This document shows positions 26,183-34,569 of a stretch of 64,000 bases of DNA, piece by piece. Within the stretch, counting starts at the first letter, position 1; every line of letters starts with the position of its first letter. The stretch comes from Latescibacteria bacterium UBA6620 (lineage in GTDB: Bacteria; Latescibacterota; UBA2968). Below the pieces are notes generated by a model, which saw only the letters and a program-made list of their open reading frames with translations, was not told the origin of the DNA and did no database searches. Made by a program: the position numbers and the translations under genes. Location: assembly GCA_002433075.1 (NCBI GenBank), contig DJHM01000010.1, forward strand, positions 798 to 64,797, given 5' to 3'.

Positions 26183-26626
26183 GTGGACGTGATTCTGGAC
26201 AATGCGGCGATCCAACGGATTCTTCCGCATCGCTACCCTTTCCTGTTGGTCGACGCGGTAGTGGAGCTTGAACAGGGGGTCCGGGCGGTCGGTGTCAAGA
26301 ACGTGACTGCGAACGAGCCATTCTTTCAAGGGCATTTTCCAGGCCGGCCCACCATGCCGGGGGTTCTGCTGGTCGAGGCCATGGCTCAGACCGCTGCTTT
26401 GATGATCGGGGAGGAAGGAGCGGGTCAGGTACCGCTTTTCATGGGGATCGACAAGGCTCGTTTTCGGCGGCAAGTGGTACCAGGAGACCAGCTGATGATC
26501 GAGGCGGCGGTGACCCAGCAGCGGGGAAAAGTCGTAAAAGTAAAGGCGACGACAAGGGTGGAGGGCGGGGTTGCAGCCGAGGCAGAAATCATGGCCACGC
26601 TCGTCGATCGGAAAGACCTGGACTGA
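26183..26626 (+). CDS. fabZ: 3-hydroxyacyl-ACP dehydratase FabZ
   Basis: 147-aa hotdog-fold enzyme of fatty-acid elongation. Catalytic His16 in ILPHRYPFLLVD and Glu65 in PGVLLVEAMAQT; FFQGHFPGRPTMPG is the family signature. GTG start directly follows the stop of skp. In Gram-negatives with lipid A, fabZ stands between lpxD and lpxA; here neither gene is present and a terminator follows the stop, so fabZ ends the cluster. FabA-type isomerase activity is unlikely because the FabA signature is missing. Confidence 0.95.
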   Translation: MDVILDNAAIQRILPHRYPFLLVDAVVELEQGVRAVGVKNVTANEPFFQGHFPGRPTMPGVLLVEAMAQTAALMIGEEGAGQVPLFMGIDKARFRRQVVPGDQLMIEAAVTQQRGKVVKVKATTRVEGGVAAEAEIMATLVDRKDLD

Positions 26627-26649
26627 CGAGACGTCAATCTGAGAGAGAA

Positions 26650-26676
26650 ACCGTCCCGAGTCGGGGCGGTTTTTTT
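26650..26676 (+). terminator. Intrinsic terminator after fabZ
   Basis: ACCGTCCCG / CGGGGCGGT stem with an AGT loop followed by seven T. It borders the stop codon of the opposing receiver gene and could serve both directions, though the leftward T-tract is weak. Confidence 0.88.
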
Positions 26677-27385
26677 ATTGTGCCGAATCGATCTCGTCGA
26701 TCCGTCGCCTTAATTCAGATTCGATGTCGAGCACGCGGTCAGGTTCACCCGCGTAGTCGGCGGTGTTGAATTCCATGCTGTCGACCGCCTGTTGCAAAGC
26801 CTGGAGAACGGCACTGATTTTTTCGGTCTGGCGGATAGCGACCTGCCGAAGTTGCTCAGAGAGATCCGGGTCGTCGGGGTCGGTGTTCGCGAGTTGGGCG
26901 ATACCCGATATGGACTGCGTGGCGTCGTTCAGGTGGTGGGCAAGGGTGACGAGGGTTTGCCCGACACCTCGAAGCTGGGCGAGGGTCTTTTCCCTCTCGA
27001 GGACGCCCATCTGAAGGTCGCGGATTCTGAGAAGGGCCTTGATCCGGGCTGAGACTTCACCGATGTGGAAGGGTTTGGTGATGTAGTCATCGGCACCCGC
27101 GCCGAGGCCGGCGATCCGATCTTCGTAGTCCTTCCTTGCGGTGAGCATGATGACGGGTAGTGACGCGTAGGCCTCTTCTTTCCGAAGCACCTGGAGCACC
27201 TGGAGGCCGTCCATGCCCGGCATTGACAGGTCAAGAAGGACAATGTCGGGTGCCTGAGCGGTGATCATCCGGAGGGCTTCCTGGCCGTCACTGGCCGTCA
27301 CGACCTCGTGACCGAGATGAGTAAGCTCCTCCTGGAGATAGTCCAGATGCATTGGCATGTCGTCGACAGCGAGGATTCTGGCCAC
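26675..27385 (-). CDS. Response regulator fused to a DHp-like helical domain without an ATPase
   Basis: 236 aa. Receiver (residues 1-125) with D8-D9, phospho-acceptor D52 in VLLDLSMPGMDG, Thr82 and Lys104 in YITKPF. A coiled linker (LQMGVLEREKTLAQLRG) leads to a helical segment LVTLAHHLNDATQSISGIAQ (about 145-164) that resembles an H-box of sensor-kinase dimerisation domains, with H150/H151 followed by L-N. No HATPase domain follows; the rest is a helical tail. GTG start at 27385 has GGAGG 7 nt upstream and overlaps the stop of the ABC-F gene by 1 nt. It could be a phosphotransfer or dimerising receiver; no kinase is nearby. Confidence 0.85.
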   Translation of the reverse strand: MARILAVDDMPMHLDYLQEELTHLGHEVVTASDGQEALRMITAQAPDIVLLDLSMPGMDGLQVLQVLRKEEAYASLPVIMLTARKDYEDRIAGLGAGADDYITKPFHIGEVSARIKALLRIRDLQMGVLEREKTLAQLRGVGQTLVTLAHHLNDATQSISGIAQLANTDPDDPDLSEQLRQVAIRQTEKISAVLQALQQAVDSMEFNTADYAGEPDRVLDIESELRRRIDEIDSAQ

Positions 27386-29271
27386 TAGTCTGCCTCCTGG
27401 AGGGACGTCTCCAGATCGTCCCATTCCTTGATTCGAATCTCGACCTCGTTCTGAAGTCGAGTTTTTTCGTCAGTCAGTTCTATGAGTCGGGTCCAGTCCG
27501 TTGCGAGGTCCTCACGCCTGAGTTCTGTGTCCAGTTTCGAGATCTCCATCTCGAATCGGGCGATTTCTGCTTCAATCGTTTCAATCCGTTTGCGGTGTTT
27601 TGCGTTGATGCGATCGCTCTGGTCATGACGCCCCGCCTTCCGGCCCCCGCTGGCAGGTTTCTTCGGTCGACCGGCATCCGGCGGGTCCCACAGATGTTGG
27701 ACACTGTCGTAGTTGCCGTCGACGAGCCGATACGATCCCCGATCGATGACGAGCAGCCTGGTGATCAAGTCGTTCAGGAAGTAGCGATCGTGAGAGATGG
27801 TCACGATGGTACCCTGGAACTGCTTGAGCGCCGCTTCGAGCGCCTCCCGTGATGGGATATCGAGATGATTCGTCGGCTCGTCCAATACGAGCAGGTTCAG
27901 CGGGCGCCGAACGAGCTTTGCCAGCGCGACGCGGCTTTGTTCCCCTCCGCTTAAATGTTGGATGCGGCTTTCCACCTCGTCGCCCGAGAAAAGGAAGGCA
28001 CCCAGATACGTTCGGATCTCGGTCACGGTTGATTCGGGGGTGACGGACCAGACTTCCTCGATGATGGTGCGAGTCGGATTGAGATCGATTCGACTCTGAT
28101 CGTAATAGCCAACCTCGACATCGTGACCCAGACTGACCCATCCCGTGTCTGGCTCTACGCTACCCGTGAGCATTTTCAGGAGGGTGGATTTGCCAGCGCC
28201 ATTCGGGCCGACCACGCCGATTCTGTCCCCTCTCCACGCAATGAGGTTAAGTTTCTCGAACAGAACGAGATCGCCGTATGCTTTGGAGATATCCTCGGCT
28301 TGGAAGACGCGATCGCCTCCACGCTTTCCGATTCCGAACTTCAGTCCTACCGTTTTTTCCGAACCGGGGCGATCGACCCTTTCCATTTTCTCGAGGGCTT
28401 TCCGTCGGCTCTTCGCCTGTTTGGTCTTCTGCCCGGCGATATTTCTTCGAATGTATTCTTCGGTCCTCGAAATGCTCGCCTGTTGCGCTTCGTACGTGCT
28501 CTTCTGTTGGCTTACCTGTCGCGCCTTTTCTGTCACGTAAAAACTGTAGTTTCCAGAATAACGTCGAAGACGGGTGGACTCGATCTCAATGATCGACTTC
28601 ACCGCCCGGTCAAGAAAGTACCGATCGTGCGAAATGACAACGTAGGTGCCTTCGTAATCGGCCAGGAATCGTTCGAGCCATTCGATGGCTCTAAGGTCCA
28701 GATGGTTCGTCGGTTCGTCGAGCAACAGCACGTCTGGAGCGGACGCCAGGAGCCTGCCAAGGGCCAGCCTGTTCTTCTGGCCTCCGCTGAGGATCTCGAT
28801 CTCGGTTTCGTGCTCCGCCGGAGGGAAGCCGAGACCATCGAGAATGGCGCCTGCCCTCGCTTCGAGCGAGTAGCCATTCAGATGCTCGTAGCGCGCGTGC
28901 ACCTTGCTGTAGGCCTCGAGGGTGGCGGGATCGTCGTGGCCCCCTGCCATGCGGGTTTCCAACTCGGTCAGCTGATTCCGCAGATCCAGGAGATCCCCGA
29001 ATCCCTCGAGGATGGTCGAAAGGACCGTGCTACCCGGGACGAACTCGGGATCCTGGGCAAGGTAACCGATGCGGTGCCCACGGGCTCGATGGATGGATCC
29101 AGAGTCCGGCCGAAGCTCGCCCGTGAGGATGTGCAGCAGGGTGGTCTTTCCACAGCCGTTCCGCCCCACCAGTCCGATGCGATCACCCTGGTCGATCGCC
29201 CAGGATATGTTCTTGAGGACATCGTGTGACCCGTAGGTCTTGGAGATGTTTTCAACCTGGATATGGGGCAT
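27385..29271 (-). CDS. ABC-F family ATPase (Uup/EttA-like)
   Basis: 628-aa soluble protein with two ABC domains and no membrane part. Domain 1: GRNGCGKTTL, signature LSGGQKNRLALGRLL, Walker B VLLLDEPTNHLDL. Domain 2: GPNGAGKSTL, signature LSGGEQSRVALAKL, LLVLDEPTNHLDI. A P-site-tRNA-interaction linker lies between (about 240-320, with AQQASISRTEEYIRR and KQAKSRRKALEKM). A C-terminal coiled coil (from about 560, RKRIETIEAEIARFEMEISKL) is of the Uup type. ABC-F proteins act on the ribosome; Uup-type ones also bind branched DNA. Coupled to the receiver downstream. EttA is less likely because of the long C-terminal coil. Confidence 0.93.
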   Translation of the reverse strand: MPHIQVENISKTYGSHDVLKNISWAIDQGDRIGLVGRNGCGKTTLLHILTGELRPDSGSIHRARGHRIGYLAQDPEFVPGSTVLSTILEGFGDLLDLRNQLTELETRMAGGHDDPATLEAYSKVHARYEHLNGYSLEARAGAILDGLGFPPAEHETEIEILSGGQKNRLALGRLLASAPDVLLLDEPTNHLDLRAIEWLERFLADYEGTYVVISHDRYFLDRAVKSIIEIESTRLRRYSGNYSFYVTEKARQVSQQKSTYEAQQASISRTEEYIRRNIAGQKTKQAKSRRKALEKMERVDRPGSEKTVGLKFGIGKRGGDRVFQAEDISKAYGDLVLFEKLNLIAWRGDRIGVVGPNGAGKSTLLKMLTGSVEPDTGWVSLGHDVEVGYYDQSRIDLNPTRTIIEEVWSVTPESTVTEIRTYLGAFLFSGDEVESRIQHLSGGEQSRVALAKLVRRPLNLLVLDEPTNHLDIPSREALEAALKQFQGTIVTISHDRYFLNDLITRLLVIDRGSYRLVDGNYDSVQHLWDPPDAGRPKKPASGGRKAGRHDQSDRINAKHRKRIETIEAEIARFEMEISKLDTELRREDLATDWTRLIELTDEKTRLQNEVEIRIKEWDDLETSLQEAD

Positions 29272-29363
29272 GAGGCGAAAGATGTCCTACCGGGCCCCCC
29301 AAGTCAATCTTGAGTGCATTTATTCGGTCCGTCAGGAGCAGAATGAGGACCGTCTTCGCCGTG

Positions 29364-29393
29364 TTGACGCTCTCTGATGGAGGTGCCTATACT
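29364..29393 (+). promoter_or_regulatory. Promoter of the GT-C/TPR gene
   Basis: TTGACG at 29364-29369, 18-nt spacer, TATACT at 29388-29393, about 50 nt before the GTG at 29447. The rest of the 175-nt divergent region with the ABC-F gene shows no further element I can support. Confidence 0.6.
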
Positions 29394-29446
29394 CGAATGG
29401 CACTTCCGTTTTCGGCTGACTTTCGAAGTCATCAGGGTGAGGTAAT

Positions 29447-31558
29447 GTGTTCGGTACGCGTGATTCCCGTCATTTTCTGGCGCTGATCCTTCTGGGGTTC
29501 TGCGTCGTGGGGGGGGGGCTGATCCCCATCGCGGTCGACGACATTCGGATGGTGGACGTTTATTCGGTCGATGAAGCCGGAGCGGCGGCCGAAGTCCGCT
29601 ATCTGCTGGGTGAAGGACTCAGTGCGGGATTGTCCAACAAGTACGGCAGCCTGTTCTACTATATCCCGTATGCCCTCCTCGCTCCATTCGACGATCTGAC
29701 CGATCGAACGATCCTGATCGGTCTCCGGGCCTTCAGCCTGATCGGCGGCCTGGCGTGTCTGTGGCTCACCTGGGTTCTCGGGCGATCTGTTTTCGACGGC
29801 CAGGTCGGCGTTGTTGCAGCTGCCCTTCTCGCCGTGAGCTCGGTCTTCGTCAGGTGGGGCATCACGATTCATCCGGACCTTCCCCAGCTCTTCTGGATGC
29901 TCCTTTCCCTTGTCTTTGTCATTCGCCTGAGCCGGGGGTATGCGAGTCGTGACGTGATCTATGCGACGATGTGCGCGGCGATGGCCTTCAATACGAAGTT
30001 CGGCGGAGTCTTTCTTCTGCCTGTGATCGTGGCAGGTGTCCTCACGGCCAAACTCGACGAAGAGGCCCGATGGAACTCAGATCGCCTGCTGGGGCTCTTG
30101 TTCGTGCCGGTGATATTTGTCGGGGCGGTTGCTCTGACGAACCCTCTGGCGGTCCTGGACTTCCAGGCGTTCAGCCAGAGTCTCGAGGCCGAACGACAGA
30201 TCATGGGGTTCGGGCACAGTGTGAGAGTAGAGCGCAGCCTGGGCGATTGGATGGCTATCCTTTATGTCATTCTCGGTCCGGTCAACACACTTGTCGTGAT
30301 CGCAGCAGGCGGGGTGTCGGTGTGGCACCTCATGAAGAGACGAGCAATCCCTCGTAAGGATGTCGCTCTGATGGTCCTCTGGGTCGTCGTCCTGGTCGCA
30401 TACCTTTCTCTGTTCTCCTCTTTAAAGCGTGCTCGTCATCTCCTGCCGATCCTTCCTGTGGTCCTTCTCTTTGTCGGTTACGCCTACGTCCACGCGTGGC
30501 GCCTTCTGGAGGGTCGTCCGGTTCGCTGGGCGGTTGTGGCCGTAGCCCTCATAGGTGCGTGGGGGCCGGCGAGCGATTCCAGCGCTCTCGCAGGGGCGAC
30601 GCTGGATCGCCGCACTCCTTCGAACGAGATCGAGGCCGGCCGCTGGATCGGAAGCCACTATCCTCCTTCGATGCGGGTCCTTTACTCGACCTACGCCTAC
30701 GTGCCTTCTGAATTTCGTGACGCGTTCCGACTTTTCGAGATGTCCTACCCGATTGTGAACCATTTCCGTCCAGATCTTCTGGTGGTTCGGGAGGCGATGG
30801 CGGCGGAGTATTCGGACACCTCGAGGGCTGCTTCATCGCGCACCGGGCGTGGAGCGTTCATGGATGCCCACTACTTCCACCGATATCTGAAGACCCGCCA
30901 AATAGATGACTACCGCCTCTTGAGGTCGTTCGGCGCAGTGGACGTCTACGCTCGACAGGAGGGTATCGCCCCCCGTCGAGGAACCTGGCTGTCCCTCGTT
31001 GAAGAGTACGCGACCGGAAAACTGAGGGGAGCGAAGGGGGCCCGTCATCGCGTTGCGGCCTGGCTTCTGGCCGACGGGGACTCGACAGCCGCACGTGCCC
31101 AGCGAACTCGAGGTTTGGGGGCAGAGGTTCGGAGTATCCGGCACTACCGTGATGCGGTTAAGTATCTGAAGGAGGGAAGACTACCGGAGGCGAAGGACCA
31201 TTTTGAAGAGGTCGTTCGACTCAGCATGGCTGAATCGGACAGCTTCCAGACTCTGGTCCGGCAAAGGATAGCCAGATCCTATTTTGAACATCGGTTTTTC
31301 GAAGAAGCCCAACTTGAAGCCGGCCGGGCACTCGCCGCGAACGATGCGTTGCGTTCGCTTCAGTTCGAGTATGGAGTGTTCCTGTTGGCCAGCGGGCGTG
31401 AAACCGCTGCAGACTCCGTGTTCGGCCGTGCGATCGACCGATTCGGACGGAGCGCTCAGGGGCGCTCACTTCTCCGCCAGTTGGTCTCACAGAATATCGC
31501 GAGGGAGGGGGCCCAACGCCTGCTTCGTGCCCACTACACAGGAGGGGGCCAGGAATGA
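29447..31558 (+). CDS. GT-C (ArnT/PMT-like) membrane glycosyltransferase with a TPR tail
   Basis: 703 aa. About ten hydrophobic segments in residues 8-360 and a first periplasmic loop with the acidic pair in YSVDEAGAAAEVRYLLGEG (about 39-57). These fit the GT-C fold of enzymes that use polyprenyl-phosphate sugars outside the membrane (GT39/GT83/PMT_2). The region after 540 is soluble and carries two or three tetratricopeptide-like helices (YLKEGRLPEAKDHFEEVVRL; YFEHRFFEEAQLEAGRALA). GTG start with GAGG close upstream. The stop overlaps the ATG of the thioesterase by 4 nt. The sugar and acceptor are unknown; the TPR tail suggests a protein partner. Confidence 0.75.
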   Translation: MFGTRDSRHFLALILLGFCVVGGGLIPIAVDDIRMVDVYSVDEAGAAAEVRYLLGEGLSAGLSNKYGSLFYYIPYALLAPFDDLTDRTILIGLRAFSLIGGLACLWLTWVLGRSVFDGQVGVVAAALLAVSSVFVRWGITIHPDLPQLFWMLLSLVFVIRLSRGYASRDVIYATMCAAMAFNTKFGGVFLLPVIVAGVLTAKLDEEARWNSDRLLGLLFVPVIFVGAVALTNPLAVLDFQAFSQSLEAERQIMGFGHSVRVERSLGDWMAILYVILGPVNTLVVIAAGGVSVWHLMKRRAIPRKDVALMVLWVVVLVAYLSLFSSLKRARHLLPILPVVLLFVGYAYVHAWRLLEGRPVRWAVVAVALIGAWGPASDSSALAGATLDRRTPSNEIEAGRWIGSHYPPSMRVLYSTYAYVPSEFRDAFRLFEMSYPIVNHFRPDLLVVREAMAAEYSDTSRAASSRTGRGAFMDAHYFHRYLKTRQIDDYRLLRSFGAVDVYARQEGIAPRRGTWLSLVEEYATGKLRGAKGARHRVAAWLLADGDSTAARAQRTRGLGAEVRSIRHYRDAVKYLKEGRLPEAKDHFEEVVRLSMAESDSFQTLVRQRIARSYFEHRFFEEAQLEAGRALAANDALRSLQFEYGVFLLASGRETAADSVFGRAIDRFGRSAQGRSLLRQLVSQNIAREGAQRLLRAHYTGGGQE

Positions 31559-31923
31559 AGGAACGAGAACCCTCGATTCGTGTGATGCTCATGCCGAGGG
31601 ACACGAACGGGCACGGCACGATCTTTGGCGGGGCGATTTTGAGTCATCTGGATATTTCCGGGGCCGTAGAAGCTCGAAAGCACACCCGTCACCGGGTGGT
31701 GACGGTGGCAATCGACAAGGTCGAATTTATCGCGCCTGTTCACGTGGGGGATCTGGTGTCCTACTATACACTGACACTGGAAATTGGACGGTCTTCCGTG
31801 ACGGTGGCCGTCGATGTGGAGGCTGAAAGGGCGGATGGGTCGGGCAAGGTCCGGGTGACGGAAGCGCGGGCGGTCTACGTGGACGACGAAGGTCGGTCGG
31901 TGGCGCTTGAAGAGTCTCCCTGA
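31555..31923 (+). CDS. Acyl-CoA thioesterase, YciA/hotdog family
   Basis: 122-aa single hotdog domain. MLMPRDTNGHGTIFGGAILSHL (11-32) with catalytic-type Asp33 in HLDISGAV matches YciA/BFIT thioesterases; VAIDKVEFIAPVHVGDLVSY and VTEARAVYVDDEGR follow the family. It hydrolyses acyl-CoA thioesters; chain-length preference cannot be told. ATG overlaps the stop of the glycosyltransferase by 4 nt, so they share a transcript. It ends 3 nt from the stop of the broken phyH gene on the other strand, without a terminator. Confidence 0.9.
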   Translation: MKEREPSIRVMLMPRDTNGHGTIFGGAILSHLDISGAVEARKHTRHRVVTVAIDKVEFIAPVHVGDLVSYYTLTLEIGRSSVTVAVDVEAERADGSGKVRVTEARAVYVDDEGRSVALEESP

Positions 31924-31926
31924 CGA

Positions 31927-32720
31927 TCAGGTTCTCCCGATGACCTCTTCCTGATCTTTCGGGCTGTAGAAGTACGCGCCAGGATGCCAATTTGCGCCAA
32001 GGTCTCCGAGAAGTCGTCTCTGCCTCGGGCTACAGCTCTGGTGAACGTCGGGGTCGATGACGTTGAAGTCGAACTGCCTGAAGCAGTGGTGGCTATAACA
32101 GTAGATGAGAGATTTCCGGTTTCGGCGCCCCCGATTCGGGGCAACGCCATGCCAGAGTGCGTGAGGGAATAGAGCGGCATCCCCCGCCTTCGCCTCGATT
32201 TGAACGGCCCCAGGGGTCCGGGGGGCGGGCGGTTCCCGTTCTGGGGATAAGGTCGGTGGTGGCTTGCCGGAAAGATGACAAAATTGCTCCGATCGCTCCC
32301 TCTCACAGCGGTTAGAAAGTACTGGATCTTGATCTGGAGGGGTGCGCTCGTCTCGGTGACGCGAATCCGGATGAGAGCTTGGCCTCCATCGGTATGAACG
32401 TAGCCCGGGTTGGAAGGGTCGGTGACGTGCACGAGTGCCTGAGCCATGCTCAACTGAATCCACGGCTCCATCAGTTGTCGAACAATGCCGCACGTGGAGC
32501 GGTGGTCGATGAGGCGAATGAACCGACTGCTATCGGCCAGTATGTCTCTTTTGTCGAGTCCCTTCGATGGCTTCCCGTTCTTTCTCGAAACCTTCCTATA
32601 GAGCCTGTCCACGTCTTAACGCAACTCACTTACGTCTTTCCTGGTAAGAGCATTCTTCAAGACCAGGTAACCGTCGCGATTCCAGGAATCGAGCTGTTCT
32701 TCCGTCAGTTTCCTCGGCAC
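31927..32720 (-). pseudogene. Phytanoyl-CoA dioxygenase (PhyH) family, broken
   Basis: Fe(II)/2-oxoglutarate oxygenase relic. From GTG 32720 (GGAG 6 nt upstream) it reads LTEEQLDSWNRDGYLVLKNA and then meets an in-frame TAA at 32618-32616. The same frame continues DVDRLYRKV to the iron-binding HTD in GYVHTDGGQAL and IQYFLTA...FVIFPASHH. Near 32245-32262 the frame must shift by -1 to reach KAGDAALFPHALWHGVAPN (distal His) and RKSLIYCY (2-oxoglutarate Arg). All ligands survive but in two frames with one stop. It begins one base after the stop of pyrF. A single base call could explain each lesion, but two in one gene favour decay. Confidence 0.8.
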
Positions 32721-32721
32721 G

Positions 32722-33534
32722 TTACACTCCTTGGGGTAACCCGGAGGTGGCCGCTCGAAGGTCTTCGGCCGCTTTCATCGCGGCGTCCGCGAAGTCCTCG
32801 CCGTCCGACGCATAAAGGATGCCACGGGATGCGTTTATCAAGATGCCACCTCCCCCAGGGAAGGAGCCGCGCCTGACCACGGCCTCGGCGTCTCCACCCT
32901 GCGTCCCCACACCGGGGATAAGAAACGGCAGAGTAGGGGATGTTTTTCGGATCTCTTCCAATTCGTCAGGGTGTGTTGCTCCAACCACAAGTCCACATTC
33001 TCCATGGCTGCTCCACCGATTCACGATTTCGGCGGTAACCGTGTAGAGCGGCCGGCCATCGACCGGCAGGTGTTGGAGGTCGGCGGAAGATTTGTTCGAG
33101 GTCAGACAGAGTACGAACGCACATCGGCCGGGTCTGAGGAAAGGCCTCACCGCATCAAATCCCATGTACGGATTTACGGTCACGGCGTCGGCCCCGATTA
33201 CGTCGAAGGCCATGTCGGCGTAACGTTCGGCCGTGTTGCCGATGTCTCCGGCTTTGAAATCGAGAATGACGGGTGTGTCGGATGGAATGTTTCGTCGCAC
33301 GTGCGCGAGTACTTCAAGACCTCCTACACCGAGCGCACCAAAGAACGCGAGGTTGGGCTTGAAGGCGCAGGCGATTCCTGCGGTTGCGTCGATCACGTGA
33401 AGCAGGAATTCGGTAACGCCTGCTGCGTCTCTGGGGAGATGGCGAGGCAGTTTATTCAGGTCGGGATCGAGCCCGACACAGACGCAGGAGTCGATAGAGG
33501 CAGCCCGCTGGGCGATGGTGTGTGTGAAGGACAT
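32722..33534 (-). CDS. pyrF: Orotidine 5'-phosphate decarboxylase, type 2
   Basis: 270-aa enzyme for the last step of UMP synthesis. The long form (type 2) shows CVCVGLDPDLNKLP, ACAFKPNLAFFGALG, and the catalytic Asp-Lys-Asp array in VILDFKAGDIGNTA. VNPYMGFDAVRPFL and LIPGVGTQGGDAE (phosphate loop) complete the TIM barrel. It lies 16 nt downstream of the macro-domain gene and 1 nt before the broken phyH gene, so it is the middle of a leftward set. No other pyrimidine genes are present. Confidence 0.95.
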   Translation of the reverse strand: MSFTHTIAQRAASIDSCVCVGLDPDLNKLPRHLPRDAAGVTEFLLHVIDATAGIACAFKPNLAFFGALGVGGLEVLAHVRRNIPSDTPVILDFKAGDIGNTAERYADMAFDVIGADAVTVNPYMGFDAVRPFLRPGRCAFVLCLTSNKSSADLQHLPVDGRPLYTVTAEIVNRWSSHGECGLVVGATHPDELEEIRKTSPTLPFLIPGVGTQGGDAEAVVRRGSFPGGGGILINASRGILYASDGEDFADAAMKAAEDLRAATSGLPQGV

Positions 33535-33550
33535 CGAACCTCCGTGCGAA

Positions 33551-34081
33551 TCAAGCGGAGAATTTGCGGGTGAGGTAAGTGCGGAAGGCTTCGTAGCCCG
33601 TCTGTTCGAACAGGACGAAGCTGATATGTTCTACGGGTCCGGGGCCGGCCAGCAGCCGCTCGACCACAGCGTCGATCATCGCCTTGGCGGCCGCTTCCAG
33701 ATACAGTCCTCCGACACCCGTACCGATCGCCGGGTAGGCGAGGCTCTGGATGCCGGATTCGATCGCGAGGGACAAACTGCTCGTCGTGGCCGCCGCAACC
33801 TTGGCTACGTCGGTTTGTAGATCTTGTCCCATTCCGGCTGCGTGAATGACGTGCCTGGCTTTGAGGCTCCCTCCGGTCGTGATGACGGAATCTCCCACTT
33901 CGACGGGGCCCTGGGAGGAGGCTTCGATCTCGATCCGATCTCCGCCCTTCTTCTTGATGGCTCCCGCGACACCGGCACCCATCCAGAAGTGGTTATTTGC
34001 CGCGTTGACGATGGCGTCGACATCCCGATCGGTGATGTCGCCCAGCTCGATCTCAATTGAAACGCCGGAAACGCGAATCAC
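33551..34081 (-). CDS. Macro domain (ADP-ribose binding/hydrolase) protein
   Basis: 176-aa stand-alone macro domain. ELGDITDRDVDAIVNAANNHFWMGAGVAGAIKKKGG is the ADP-ribose-binding N-terminal block and SLAYPAIGTGVGGLYLEAAAKAM the phosphate loop. The NAAN asparagine and GVAGAI glycines used by MacroD-type hydrolases are present. GTG start at 34081 has GGGAGG 6 nt upstream; longer in-frame readings run into rnpB and are excluded. It may remove ADP-ribose from proteins or nucleic acid, or act on O-acetyl-ADP-ribose; no ADP-ribosyltransferase is nearby. Co-directional with pyrF 16 nt downstream. Confidence 0.9.
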   Translation of the reverse strand: MIRVSGVSIEIELGDITDRDVDAIVNAANNHFWMGAGVAGAIKKKGGDRIEIEASSQGPVEVGDSVITTGGSLKARHVIHAAGMGQDLQTDVAKVAAATTSSLSLAIESGIQSLAYPAIGTGVGGLYLEAAAKAMIDAVVERLLAGPGPVEHISFVLFEQTGYEAFRTYLTRKFSA

Positions 34082-34167
34082 GAGTGACCTCCCTGGCACA
34101 TACACACTCGGCGGATTCGGCACCCCACAGAAGTGATGTACGAGGTGCGCGGATCCGCCGAGCACGC

Positions 34168-34563
34168 AAGCGGGCCTGTAAGCCGAGTTCTGTCGCCCGT
34201 ACGACGGACGGATGGTCATTTATCTGGGATGCCGGTTACCCGACACCTCGTTGCGGCCAACCCGAGCGTGCGCGTCGCGAGCGACGCGTAGGGCGAGGCG
34301 GGCAGCCTCTTCGCTCCTATTAGGCCTTGCACCGGATGGGGTTTGCCGTGCCGCCCTCGTCTCCGAGCGCGCGGTGGGCTCTTACCCCACCGTTTCACCC
34401 TTGCCCGCTGCCGGTTTCCCGGCCCGCTGGCGGTCTGTTCTCTGTGGCACTTTCCGTCGGGTTACCCCGCCTGGGCGTTACCCAGCATCCTGCCCTTCGG
34501 TGCTCGGACTTTCCTCATCCTTGGAGGTTGAACCTCTTCGGGACGCGACCACCCGGCCCGCTT
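34168..34563 (-). ncRNA. rnpB: RNase P RNA, class A
   Basis: Minus-strand RNA of about 396 nt. P1 helix AAGCGGGCC (5') pairs with GGCCCGCTT (3'). Conserved core GAGGAAAGTCC, then GCAGGATGCTGGGTAACGCC, GGGTGAAACGGTG-GGGTAAGAGCCCACC, AGATAAATGACC and the 3' ACAGAACTCGGCTTACAG are all present in order. It processes tRNA 5' ends. It begins 6 nt past the stop of the zf-RING_7 gene, a neighbour seen in many bacteria. Ends set by P1 pairing, so exact by a few bases only. Confidence 0.97.
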
Positions 34564-34569
34564 ACGATC

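Noticed and set aside
28123..29229. A 368-codon rightward open frame
   Set aside because: Antisense of the ABC-F gene; the plus reading has no recognisable motif.
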